From Cytophagaceae bacterium (GTDB lineage: Bacteria; Bacteroidota; Bacteroidia; Flavobacteriales; Flavobacteriaceae): 64,000 bases of DNA. Within the stretch, counting starts at the first letter, position 1. Each line of letters starts with the position of its first letter. Positions 52,900 to 60,969 of this stretch are shown here, piece by piece. The notes below the pieces were generated by a model. It saw nothing but the letters and a program-made list of their open reading frames with translations. It had not been told where the DNA came from and did not search any database. Location of the stretch: NCBI GenBank assembly GCA_002710685.1, contig PALD01000054.1, positions 62,001-126,000 of the forward strand, written 5' to 3'. Position numbers and translations under genes: made by a program.

Positions 52900-53547
52900 A
52901 TGGCTATTTATCAGCTACGTTCAAGTGACAAGACCTTTCCCTCCCCAGAAAATGCCGATTATGATGGTCTCCTGGCATATGGTGGAGATCTAAGTGCTGA
53001 GCGGCTGTTGCAGGCCTATAACCAGGGTATCTTTCCCTGGTACAGCAGCAATGAACCCATCTTGTGGTGGTCACCTAATCCCAGGATGGTCCTGTTTCCT
53101 GGAGAAGTAAAGGTTTCAAAATCAATGCGCAAGGTCTTGCGTGATGCAACGTTAACAGTGACTTATAATACAGCTTTCACAGAAGTAATCCTCAATTGCA
53201 GGAGGATGAAGCGTACTGGCCAGAGCGGCACATGGATTACTGATGAAATGCTGGAAGCTTATATAGAGCTCCATGAAAAGGGATTTGCACAAAGTGTCGA
53301 GGTGTGGCAAGATGATGAACTGGTGGGGGGGCTATATGGCGTTGACCTGGAGGATAAAAAGGTGTTTTGTGGTGAGAGCATGTTTGCTAAGGTGAGCAAC
53401 GCGAGCAAGATTGCATTGATATCGCTTTCGCGAAAGCTGGAAAAAAAAGGATACCATCTCATAGATTGTCAAGTACATACCAATCATCTACAAAGCATGG
53501 GGGCAAGGGAGATACCCCGCAGTGAATTCTTGAATTACTTGAGCTAG
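52900..53547 (+). CDS. aat: Leucyl/phenylalanyl-tRNA-protein transferase
   Basis: Adds Leu or Phe to N-terminal Arg/Lys of proteins, marking them for ClpS/ClpAP. The 215-residue protein has GLLAYGGDLSAERLL, the family hallmark FPWYS ... LWWSPNPRMVL, SGTWITDEML and GGLYGV. Palindrome GCTTTCGCGAAAGC at 53424-53437 is read SLSRKL near the C-terminus. Its stop overlaps the convergent DUF2490 gene by four bases. Confidence 0.95.
   Translation: MAIYQLRSSDKTFPSPENADYDGLLAYGGDLSAERLLQAYNQGIFPWYSSNEPILWWSPNPRMVLFPGEVKVSKSMRKVLRDATLTVTYNTAFTEVILNCRRMKRTGQSGTWITDEMLEAYIELHEKGFAQSVEVWQDDELVGGLYGVDLEDKKVFCGESMFAKVSNASKIALISLSRKLEKKGYHLIDCQVHTNHLQSMGAREIPRSEFLNYLS
53424..53437. repeat. Dispersed palindrome GCTTTCGCGAAAGC within aat
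   Basis: Perfect 14 bp copy, read Leu-Ser-Arg-Lys-Leu. Confidence 0.85.
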
Positions 53548-54221
53548 ATTTTATAGATCGCGGCGGTGGTCAACAGGATACGCTGGCTGTTTTCATGGAT
53601 GTGGTTTTCAAAGCGGTATTCAAGGCCCAGCTGCAACTTTAGCCCATCCATTATTTGATTGCCCAGAGAGGTCGTGATACGCTGGTCAAGCTCAGGCCTT
53701 GCGTTGTGCGAGATGCTGTAGAGAATCTCTGTGGTCAGGCTTCCATAAAATTCTCCCGTGTTGAGGGCAAGGCCCTGTAGCGGTGTATCAATGCCTATGC
53801 GATACCGCGCGCGGTACACTGTTTCATGGGTGTATAGGCGTTGCTCAAACCGTATTCTGTGGCTTACCCTCAGCGAGTTATAGGACCTGGCATGACTGTA
53901 TTGCTGGGTAATCCTGTACTCATCACCCCGCGCGGGGTCAAACCAGTCGCGGTTTCGGTATTTTAACCCCAGGCTTATCTTAGAGTAAAACCCGCTTTCA
54001 TAACTGGTAAAATGCGTGAACTCCAGGTGCTGTGCCTTCCACTTGTCAACACCATCCTGTACAACAAGGGTGCGGTTGCCCACCCCAAAATTAAAAGACC
54101 ACCTGTTCAAGGGGGTGTAGTTTATCGATATTTCCGGTTGCAGGTAGAGGTCGACCTGGGCGCTACAAACAGTGGAGAACAATATAAAAATCCAGATAAA
54201 CCTAGAATAGCATAAAGTCAT
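53544..54221 (-). CDS. DUF2490 family outer-membrane-like protein
   Basis: A 225-residue exported protein, signal ending near VCSAQ, with alternating beta-strand pattern (NFGVGNRTLVVQ, KISLGLKYRNRDWFDP, RISHRIRFEQRL-like strands) and a C-terminal hydrophobic strand. It fits DUF2490, small barrels of unknown function. The start overlaps the upstream gene by 20 bases. Confidence 0.82.
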   Translation of the reverse strand: MTLCYSRFIWIFILFSTVCSAQVDLYLQPEISINYTPLNRWSFNFGVGNRTLVVQDGVDKWKAQHLEFTHFTSYESGFYSKISLGLKYRNRDWFDPARGDEYRITQQYSHARSYNSLRVSHRIRFEQRLYTHETVYRARYRIGIDTPLQGLALNTGEFYGSLTTEILYSISHNARPELDQRITTSLGNQIMDGLKLQLGLEYRFENHIHENSQRILLTTAAIYKI

Positions 54222-54759
54222 AGGAACGTCTTACTACTTTTCTGGAACTTAAAAATTTGCCGGAGGCATCATAGGTCATCTCCTGTTTTGAGAGCTTGTT
54301 CTTCTCATTTTTTAAAGCGACGATAAGTTCATGACCATCTGGCGGCCCTTCTTTTTTTAGGGCATTTTCCCAGTGCCGGGCATCATAGTGCAACTGTGTT
54401 TTTTCTACCTTAAAACGGGCAGATCTTGATGCCAGGTCGCTTAGTACCGCATCTTTTACAGGGGCGGGTAATGCTTTGAAGGCAATGGTTACCTCCACGT
54501 CTTCAAGTTTTCCCCCAGGGGTAAACTCTACACTGTACAGGTGCCCCTCCTGTTTAAATTTTGCCTCATAGCTCCTGGTATCCCCATCTTTTTCAAGATA
54601 ATATCTGACCTGGCTGCCTATTTGCATTTTTTTGAGCATTTCAACCGCCGGGGCAGGCATTTCAATTTCTTTAATACGTTTCTCGATCTCGTTTTTTACC
54701 TTTTGGCTTAAAGCCAAAAAAGGAAGAAGGCACGCTAGGATAATTGCACAAGGCCTCAT
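54202..54759 (-). CDS. Hypothetical exported PepSY-like protein
   Basis: A 185-residue protein with a signal peptide ending LALSQK. The rest has charged helices and short strands: EKRIKEIEMPAPAVEML, GGKLEDVEVTIAFKALP, DASGKFLSSRKVV, similar to PepSY-like periplasmic proteins. The signal-peptide cleavage region is encoded by the palindrome at 54701-54719. It lies between tag and the DUF2490 gene; all three share the minus strand. Confidence 0.75.
   Translation of the reverse strand: MRPCAIILACLLPFLALSQKVKNEIEKRIKEIEMPAPAVEMLKKMQIGSQVRYYLEKDGDTRSYEAKFKQEGHLYSVEFTPGGKLEDVEVTIAFKALPAPVKDAVLSDLASRSARFKVEKTQLHYDARHWENALKKEGPPDGHELIVALKNEKNKLSKQEMTYDASGKFLSSRKVVRRSYDFMLF
54701..54719. repeat. Dispersed palindrome TTTTGGC-TTAAA-GCCAAAA
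   Basis: The longest arm copy (7 bp), coding the signal-peptide end Phe-Leu-Ala-Leu-Ser-Gln-Lys of the gene at 54202. Confidence 0.8.
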
Positions 54760-54760
54760 T

Positions 54761-55333
54761 TTAAAGAGCTTTTATCTCGCTATGGCGAAAACAGTTTACC
54801 TCATGATCATTGACCATTCCCGTGGCCTGCATGTGCGCATACACCACGGTAGGCCCCACAAACTTAAAACCCCTCTTCTTGAGGTCCTTGCTCAGGGCAT
54901 CGCCTATGGTAGAGGTGGCGGGGGCGGTCTTGTAATGTTCTACGGCATTGTGCTGCGGGGCGTGGTCCACAAATCCCCAGATGTAGTTGGAAAAACTACC
55001 AAATTCTTCTTGAACCCGTATAAAGGCCTGTGCGTTTGTGACCGCGGACCTTACCTTGAGTTTATTGCGTATGATGCCCGGATCCTGTAGGAGCTCGTTG
55101 ATTTTTTGTTCATCATAGCGGGCAACCTTCCTGTAATCAAAACCATCAAATGCCTCCCTGAAATTCTCGCGCTTGCGCAGTATGGTGATCCAGCTCAAAC
55201 CCGCCTGGAAGGTCTCTAGGACAAGAAATTCAAACAAGGTGTCATCATCCTTGACGGGCACGCCCCATTCTGTATCATGGTAAGTTTCATAAAGCGGGTC
55301 GCCCGTGCACCAGCCACATCTATGTTTTGCCAT
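54761..55333 (-). CDS. tag: DNA-3-methyladenine glycosylase I
   Basis: Excises 3-methyladenine from DNA. The 190-residue protein has RCGWCTGDPLYETYHDTEWG with zinc ligands and the catalytic Glu, FQAGLSWITILRKRENFR, and the C-terminal NDHEVNCFRH that completes the zinc site. Two bases upstream of the PepSY-like gene. Confidence 0.96.
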   Translation of the reverse strand: MAKHRCGWCTGDPLYETYHDTEWGVPVKDDDTLFEFLVLETFQAGLSWITILRKRENFREAFDGFDYRKVARYDEQKINELLQDPGIIRNKLKVRSAVTNAQAFIRVQEEFGSFSNYIWGFVDHAPQHNAVEHYKTAPATSTIGDALSKDLKKRGFKFVGPTVVYAHMQATGMVNDHEVNCFRHSEIKAL

Positions 55334-55388
55334 TGTTTGCTGTTTTTATAGGTTAAAGATATAATTTTGAAAAAAGACTTTTAAGCGT

Positions 55389-56003
55389 ATGCACCACCAT
55401 AATCCACTAGAGGTTCAAGAGATAATCTCCACTGCTTTTCAAGAGGCCATGACCTATGCAGAGTATCATGTGCTTGTTGAAAACCATGCCCAGACCCTCA
55501 CCAGTACAGGACATAACCCACCCGAAAGCTATGTGCAGTACACGGTACTCAACGAGCGCAGGATGAAGCGATGGGACAAGGTCTTTAAAATAAATGAGGA
55601 ACACAAAGCAAAGCTGAGGTCACTACCCGTAGCCTATAATTGCACGGCCATTACTGAAAGCTGGTGCGGTGATGCACCGCCATCCATGGCAGTGGTAAAC
55701 AGGTTTGCAGAGGTTACTGATAACCTTGAACTGCGGGTCATATTGCGGGATGAAAACATGGAGGTCATGAATGCCATCTCCATTGACGGAAAACTGTCGA
55801 TACCTAAATTCATCATCCAGGAAAAAAGTTCAGGAACCATACGGGCAATATGGGGCTCAAGGCCAAAAATACTCCAGGATATGTTTGATGCCTTTAAGGA
55901 AGAACATGGAGCTATCACACCACAATTTAGGGAGGAGATGCAAAAATGGTACAATAAGGATAAAGGAAAGGAAATTGCCAGAGAGCTTATCCATTTATTA
56001 TAA
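55389..56003 (+). CDS. Thioredoxin-family protein with single-Cys site
   Basis: A 204-residue cytoplasmic protein with a thioredoxin fold: ITESWCGDAPPSM holds one cysteine of the usual CxxC, followed by DNLELRVILRDENMEVMN and a cis-Pro segment SIPKFII. The N-terminal helical region MHHHNPLEVQEI and the MKRWDKVFKI block are usual in this Bacteroidota group. A redox role with only one Cys is possible but unproved. Confidence 0.85.
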   Translation: MHHHNPLEVQEIISTAFQEAMTYAEYHVLVENHAQTLTSTGHNPPESYVQYTVLNERRMKRWDKVFKINEEHKAKLRSLPVAYNCTAITESWCGDAPPSMAVVNRFAEVTDNLELRVILRDENMEVMNAISIDGKLSIPKFIIQEKSSGTIRAIWGSRPKILQDMFDAFKEEHGAITPQFREEMQKWYNKDKGKEIARELIHLL

Positions 56004-56118
56004 TCCGGAATCATGGAAAGCCAACTGCTTTTTTTAACCTGAAAATGAACAGGTAAAATGCTGATATTTAACCTAAAAAGGCAGTATTTAATTATTGAGG
56101 ATTATCCTGGTTTAATTG

Positions 56119-56142
56119 GTTTTAATAATCGTGAATTAAAAC
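56119..56142. repeat. Inverted repeat GTTTTAAT-8-ATTAAAAC
   Basis: Two perfect 8-base arms 71 bases upstream of the SRAP-like gene in the 209-base gap 56004-56212. It may be an operator of the next gene; AT-rich, so chance cannot be excluded. Confidence 0.35.
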
Positions 56143-56212
56143 TATTAATCAAATGTTAAAACCTTCTTGTTTTTGATAAATCGATTAACTTTAATTGCTT
56201 CTAAAAGAGCTT

Positions 56213-56965
56213 ATGAGTTATAAATTGACACTAACCAAGTCTGATATACAGGTAAAACAGCAACTATTTCAACAAAAATCCCTAGGCATAAAATCCCTGC
56301 CAGGATATGAACCCTACTTTCATCGCAGTGCTGATGCTGGGCAAAACCTCTTTATTTTGACAGGTGAGGATAAATCTGAGATAAAACCCGCAACCTGGAC
56401 ACTTTTACCTACTAAAAAACCCAAGGAAACAGGAGAAAAAGAGAGACATGTGGAGTATGAATTGTCAAACATTGATGCCGAAAAGGTTTTTACAGACCCA
56501 TTATATAAAGAAAATATTGAAAAAAAAAGGTGCCTTATCCTGGCTGATGGTTTTTTTGAACCCTTCTGGACACATGGAGAAGCCCTGCCCATTTATGTTT
56601 ATCAATACAATCATGAACTTTTTTGTATGGCGGGCACCTATGAGAAAATAGCTGATGATATCTATACCTGCAGCTTGATCACCACGCGTCCCAATGTCGT
56701 TTTTGACAATCAATTGTTTTTAAAGAAAAAATATCAACTATCCCGAATCCCATTGATACTTGATGCCCTATATTATGATGACTGGCTCAATGACGCTACA
56801 GACATAAAGGCGATTTCACAGATTCTCAAATGGGGGTTTGCAAGAAAAGAAATCAAGGTACATGCAGTGGGTCATAAAATTTGCGGTAGCAAGACCTACA
56901 ATAAACCCGATGCCATAAAACCCATACCCCATGCTGAGGTCAAGACCTCGCGGGAACTTTTTTAA
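56213..56965 (+). CDS. Degenerate SRAP (SOS response-associated peptidase/HMCES-like) protein
   Basis: A 250-residue protein aligned with the SRAP family by KKRCLILADGFFE, YTCSLITTRPN, SRIPLIL and a C-terminal KPIPHAEV. True SRAP proteins begin Met-Cys and use Cys2 to bind abasic sites in ssDNA. Here the start reads MSYKLTLTKS, with Ser at that position. The usual NAR motif reads N86-I-D88, and the IHN..K..RMP histidine motif reads FLKKKYQLSRIP without His. E116 in DGFFE and N86 remain. Start ATG 56213; a TTG six codons upstream does not restore a Cys2. Probably loses crosslinking activity, perhaps a binding paralogue. Confidence 0.75.
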   Translation: MSYKLTLTKSDIQVKQQLFQQKSLGIKSLPGYEPYFHRSADAGQNLFILTGEDKSEIKPATWTLLPTKKPKETGEKERHVEYELSNIDAEKVFTDPLYKENIEKKRCLILADGFFEPFWTHGEALPIYVYQYNHELFCMAGTYEKIADDIYTCSLITTRPNVVFDNQLFLKKKYQLSRIPLILDALYYDDWLNDATDIKAISQILKWGFARKEIKVHAVGHKICGSKTYNKPDAIKPIPHAEVKTSRELF

Positions 56966-56997
56966 GGCTTTCGCCAAAGGAAGCCGTGAGTAATAAA

Positions 56998-57027
56998 GAA
57001 GCCCTTTTGCTACAGCAAAAGGGCTTT
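56998..57027 (-). terminator. Bidirectional terminator between SRAP-like gene and tRNA-Leu
   Basis: GAAGCCCTTTTGCT-AC-AGCAAAAGGGCTTTC; a long stem placed downstream of both converging genes. Confidence 0.82.
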
Positions 57028-57031
57028 CTTG

Positions 57032-57115
57032 TACTCGGGACGGGACTTGAACCCGTACGGCCTAATGGCCATTGGATTTTAAGTCCAACGTGTCTACCAA
57101 TTCCACCACCCGAGC
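57032..57115 (-). tRNA. tRNA-Leu (TAA)
   Basis: On the minus strand the 84-base gene starts GCTCGGGTGG and folds into a class II tRNA with a long variable arm. The anticodon loop CTTAAAA gives anticodon TAA. T-arm GGTTCAAGTCC is seen. CCA is not encoded; discriminator A. Confidence 0.96.
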
Positions 57116-57170
57116 GTGATGTATTTTGAATTATTTGCCACCTGTAGTGGTGAGCAGTTTTTCAAAAATA

Positions 57171-57203
57171 AAAAAACCTTCCAAACATTTTTGCTTAGAA
57201 GGT
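57171..57203 (-). terminator. Terminator after tRNA-Gly
   Basis: On the minus strand ACCTTC ... GAAGGT followed by TTTTTTT, just past the 3' end of tRNA-Gly. Confidence 0.75.
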
Positions 57204-57207
57204 CTAG

Positions 57208-57279
57208 AGCGAAAGACGGGATTTGAACCCGCGACCCTCACCTTGGCAAGGTGATGCTCTACCCCTGAGCTACTTTCGC
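57208..57279 (-). tRNA. tRNA-Gly (GCC)
   Basis: A 72-base minus-strand gene, GCGAAAGTAGCTCAG at the 5' end, anticodon stem CACCT / AGGTG with loop TGCCA giving anticodon GCC, T-arm GGTTCAAATCC. Discriminator T as usual in Gly tRNAs; no encoded CCA. Confidence 0.97.
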
Positions 57280-57391
57280 ATTAACATTAACCCTATCGTT
57301 TAATGCGGATGCAAATTTACAAGAATTCTATAATCTGCAAACATTTTTTGCACAAAAATTACAACAGGTTGTTTTTCGCGTAAGCAAAAAA

Positions 57392-60016
57392 CTATCCCGC
57401 CTTGCTTTTCTTGTTCCTGACCAGCATGCGTTTTATCTCGTTAAGTTTCATGAGGGCTTCTACGGGCGTGAGCGTATCTATGTCAGTGTGAAGTATTTCT
57501 TCCTTGATTTCTTCCAGCAGGGGGTCGTCAAGGTTGAAGAAACTGAGCTGCATTTCATCTTCAGGGGCATTTTTTAATGTGGCCCGGGTATCTTCTTGGG
57601 TGTGTGATTTCTCCAGGTGCTGCAGCATCTTATTGGCACGGCGCAAGACTTGTTGGGGCATACCGGCCATTTTTGCGACATGGATGCCAAAGCTATGTGC
57701 ACTTCCGCCGGGCACGAGTTTTCTTAAGAAGAGCACGTTGTCCTTGAGTTCCTTTACAGATACATTGTGATTTTTGATCCTGGGGAATGTCTCGCACATT
57801 TCATTGAGTTCATGGTAGTGCGTTGCAAAAAGGGTCTTGGGCCGTGCGGGGTGCTCATGGAGGTATTCACTTATGGCCCAGGCGATGGAGATGCCGTCAT
57901 AAGTACTTGTCCCGCGGCCTATCTCATCAAGAAGGACCAGGCTGCGGTCTGAGATGTTGTTGAGTATGTTTGCCGTTTCGTTCATCTCTACCATAAAGGT
58001 AGATTCGCCCATGGAGATATTGTCACTGGCCCCCACGCGCGTGAATATTTTATCTATTACCCCTATGCGCGCTGCTCCTGCTGGAACAAAACTCCCCATT
58101 TGCGCCAGGAGCACTATCAATGCGGTCTGCCTTAATATTGCCGATTTACCTGACATGTTGGGCCCCGTGATCATAATGGTTTGTTGATTCTCGCGGTCCA
58201 GGTAAACATCATTTGCGATATAGGCTTCCCCCAGGGGCAATTGTTTTTCAATGACCGGGTGGCGACCCTCTTTGATGTCAAGTTCAAAAGAATCATCCAT
58301 CTCGGGCTTAACATAGCCGTTTTCGCGGGCAAGGCGTGCAAAAGAACAAAGGCAATCCACTTGGGCAATGACCTGTGCATTGGCCTGTACCTGCTCTATA
58401 AACTGCGTCATCCAGTTTGTTAGTTGGTTAAACAGTTGCTGCTCAATGGCAAGGATGCGTTCTTCGGCGCCCAGTATCTTTGCCTCATATTCCTTGAGTT
58501 CTTCGGTAATGTAACGCTCGGCATTGACCAGGGTCTGCTTCCTGACCCATTCTGGGGGCACTTTGTCCTTATGTGTGTTCCTGACTTCAATATAGTAGCC
58601 AAAAACATTGTTTGAAGCAATCTTGAGCGAGGTAATGCCCGTCCTTTCGGTTTCCCTGGTGAGCATCTTGTCAAGGTAATCCTTGCTGGAGTGTGCCAGC
58701 CCCCTGAGTTCATCAAGCTCGTCATGAAAGCCCCCGGCAATCGTGTGTCCCTTGAGGATGTTTACTGGGGCTTCTTCATTGAGGGTTTCCTTTATTTTTG
58801 CCCTTAGGTGCTCCAGTTTGTTCAGGCTTTCGCCCAAAATCTGCAATGCCTCATTATCTGCTGCTTCCATGATGGATTTTACTGGCATCATGGCCTCTAG
58901 CGAATTCTTGAGTTGTATGACCTCCCGTGGTGATATCTTGCCCGTTGCGACTTTTGATATCAACCGTTCCACATCGGCCATTTTTTTTATGTGCCCGGTG
59001 AGTTTTTCCCATACGGGTGCGGTATTCAATAAAAAGGCCACTACCTCATGGCGTTTGCGTATGGCTTCAATATCTTTTAAGGGCAATGCCAGCCAGCGCT
59101 TGAGCAGGCGGCCACCCATGGGGGATATGGTCTTGTCCATCACGTCCAGCAGGGTGATGGATTGATGGCTGGTACCTTGATACAGTTCTAGGTTGCGCAC
59201 GGTAAACCTATCCATCCACACATAGGCCTCCTCGGCAATGCGGCTTATGCAGGATATGTGCTGTAGCTTGTTGTGCTGGGTCTCGCTAAGGTAATGCAGT
59301 GCCGCGCCGGCGGCTATCACACCTTCTTCAAGATGGTCGACCCCAAAGCCCTTGAGCGATTTTGTATTGAACTGCTTGTTGAGCGACTCATAGGCATAAT
59401 CTACTTGATAGACCCAGTCTTCAAGGTAGAACACATGCATCGCTGCGGTGAAGTCATCCTTAAAATCTTTTTCACAAGCCTTGCTGACCAGTATTTCGCT
59501 TGGTGCGAAATTCTGCAAGAGCTTATCAATATGGTCCCTGTTGCCCTGTGCCGTGAGAAACTCGCCCGTTGAAACATCGAGAAAGGCAATGCCCAGGTTC
59601 TTCTTGCCATAATGTACCGCGGCCAAAAAATTGTTGCTCTTGCTGTTGAGCACCTCGTCATTGAGGGCGACGCCCGGGGTTACAAGTTCTGTAACGCCCC
59701 TTTTTACAATGGTTTTTGTGGCCTTGGGGTCTTCTAGCTGGTCACAGATGGCCACACGGCAACCGGCCTTGACCAGCTTGGGCAAATAGGTGTTCAGTGA
59801 ATGGTGGGGAAACCCCGCCAGTTCTGTGCGCTCGCTGCCGTTGTTACGGTTAGTCTGCACGATTCCTAAAATCTGTGCTGCCTTGACGGCATCTTCTCCA
59901 AAGGTTTCATAAAAATCGCCCACCCTAAAGAGCAACATGGCATCAGGGTATTTAGCCTTGATACTGTTGTATTGTTGCATTAAAGGTGTGACTTTTTTTG
60001 CTTTTTTTCCTGCCAT
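57392..60016 (-). CDS. mutS: DNA mismatch repair protein MutS
   Basis: The 874-residue mismatch-recognition ATPase. The N-terminal mismatch-binding motif is [12 protein letters not shown] (Phe-x-Glu), followed by connector, core and clamp regions, the ATPase with Walker [26 protein letters not shown] and the FATHYHEL motif. The C-terminus is Lys-rich. ATG start MAGKKAKKV; a palindrome (60065-60078) lies 49 bases upstream of it. MutL is not in the window. Confidence 0.97.
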   Translation of the reverse strand: MAGKKAKKVTPLMQQYNSIKAKYPDAMLLFRVGDFYETFGEDAVKAAQILGIVQTNRNNGSERTELAGFPHHSLNTYLPKLVKAGCRVAICDQLEDPKATKTIVKRGVTELVTPGVALNDEVLNSKSNNFLAAVHYGKKNLGIAFLDVSTGEFLTAQGNRDHIDKLLQNFAPSEILVSKACEKDFKDDFTAAMHVFYLEDWVYQVDYAYESLNKQFNTKSLKGFGVDHLEEGVIAAGAALHYLSETQHNKLQHISCISRIAEEAYVWMDRFTVRNLELYQGTSHQSITLLDVMDKTISPMGGRLLKRWLALPLKDIEAIRKRHEVVAFLLNTAPVWEKLTGHIKKMADVERLISKVATGKISPREVIQLKNSLEAMMPVKSIMEAADNEALQILGESLNKLEHLRAKIKETLNEEAPVNILKGHTIAGGFHDELDELRGLAHSSKDYLDKMLTRETERTGITSLKIASNNVFGYYIEVRNTHKDKVPPEWVRKQTLVNAERYITEELKEYEAKILGAEERILAIEQQLFNQLTNWMTQFIEQVQANAQVIAQVDCLCSFARLARENGYVKPEMDDSFELDIKEGRHPVIEKQLPLGEAYIANDVYLDRENQQTIMITGPNMSGKSAILRQTALIVLLAQMGSFVPAGAARIGVIDKIFTRVGASDNISMGESTFMVEMNETANILNNISDRSLVLLDEIGRGTSTYDGISIAWAISEYLHEHPARPKTLFATHYHELNEMCETFPRIKNHNVSVKELKDNVLFLRKLVPGGSAHSFGIHVAKMAGMPQQVLRRANKMLQHLEKSHTQEDTRATLKNAPEDEMQLSFFNLDDPLLEEIKEEILHTDIDTLTPVEALMKLNEIKRMLVRNKKSKAG

Positions 60017-60064
60017 TGCGCCCAGATTCTTAGGTGACCAATTTACAAAATGTGCATGCGAGTA

Positions 60065-60078
60065 GCTTTCGCGAAAGC
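60065..60078. repeat. Dispersed palindrome GCTTTCGCGAAAGC, intergenic
   Basis: Perfect copy in the gap between the divergent mutS and RNA methyltransferase genes. Confidence 0.85.
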
Positions 60079-60152
60079 GTATGACTTATTCATTTTTTTC
60101 AACATCCACCCCTGTTTTTAATAGCTGGGATATAATTGCGCGGGAGATACCT

Positions 60153-60160
60153 TAATTTTG
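60153..60160 (+). promoter_or_regulatory. Candidate -7 box of the RNA methyltransferase gene
   Basis: TAATTTTG (TAnnTTTG) ends 5 bases before the ATG, again predicting a very short or absent leader. No clear -33 box. Confidence 0.4.
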
Positions 60161-60165
60161 CCCGT

Positions 60166-60702
60166 ATGAGAGACAGGAAACTTAAGAATAGCGAGCTGGG
60201 CCGCAAGTCTGTTGATGAATTCGCAAATGCGGAAAAAACCCCGTTGACGATTGTACTGGACAACGTGAGGAGCCTGAATAATATAGGGTCTGTTTTTAGG
60301 ACGGCAGATGCTTTTTTAATCAAGAAAATATATTTGTGCGGCATCACGGCAACGCCCCCGCACAAGGATATTACAAAAACGGCACTTGGAGCGACAGATT
60401 CTGTGAGATGGGAGTATACTAAAAATACCACGGATGTCGTTAATCAATTGAAAGGTGATGGTGTGAAGGTGCTTGCGATAGAGCAGACGGAGGGTGCTGT
60501 GATGCTTGATGAATTTATTGTTGAAAAGGGTGTGGGGCATGCTGTGATATTTGGCAATGAGGTAAAGGGGGTTTCCCAGGAAGTGGTTGACCTATGTGAT
60601 GGTGTAATAGAGATCCCACAGCTGGGCACTAAACATTCACTCAATATTGCGGTAAGCGTGGGTGTGGTAACGTGGGATTTGTTCACAAAATTGAAAAAAT
60701 AA
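60166..60702 (+). CDS. TrmH/SpoU-family RNA methyltransferase
   Basis: A 178-residue SPOUT methyltransferase that probably 2'-O-methylates tRNA or rRNA. Motifs: VLDNVRSLNNIGSVFRTADAF, IFGNEVKGVSQE and the knot IPQLGTKHSLNIAVS. I choose ATG 60166 (MRDRKLKN) since the ten upstream codons overlap the promoter-like box. RNA target unknown. Divergent from mutS. Confidence 0.92.
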   Translation: MRDRKLKNSELGRKSVDEFANAEKTPLTIVLDNVRSLNNIGSVFRTADAFLIKKIYLCGITATPPHKDITKTALGATDSVRWEYTKNTTDVVNQLKGDGVKVLAIEQTEGAVMLDEFIVEKGVGHAVIFGNEVKGVSQEVVDLCDGVIEIPQLGTKHSLNIAVSVGVVTWDLFTKLKK

Positions 60703-60830
60703 TTATCAAAAATAATATTAATCCAAACGATTGTCTAAAATTATACTAATACTGTCTTAATTGGCATTTTTTAAACCCACATTTATAAAATTATAGAGCA
60801 ACTTTACTAAGATTAACAAAAAAACCCAAC

Positions 60831-60959
60831 ATGAAACCTAATTTTGATTACACCTCTTACAGGATAGGTGAGCGATATGGAAAAAGGTTAGGGCTGTTGA
60901 TGGGATTAGTGATAGGTGCTATTGTGCTGGTTGCTTCCTTCCTGTTGAGAACCCTTTGA
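60831..60959 (+). CDS. 42-residue small membrane protein
   Basis: A 42-codon gene starting MKPNFDYTSYRIGERYGKR, followed by a single membrane helix (LMGLVIGAIVLVASFLL) and ending RTL. The clean cytoplasmic-charged/hydrophobic division and lack of shadowing by another gene support a real product. It lies between the methyltransferase and the convergent folK-dNK gene, 10 bases from the latter's stop. No family recognised. Confidence 0.65.
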   Translation: MKPNFDYTSYRIGERYGKRLGLLMGLVIGAIVLVASFLLRTL

Positions 60960-60969
60960 TTTGCAGCGT

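Noticed and set aside
57032..57279. tRNA pair as a phage or island attachment site
   Set aside because: No integrase gene and no repeat of the tRNA 3' end is found in the window.
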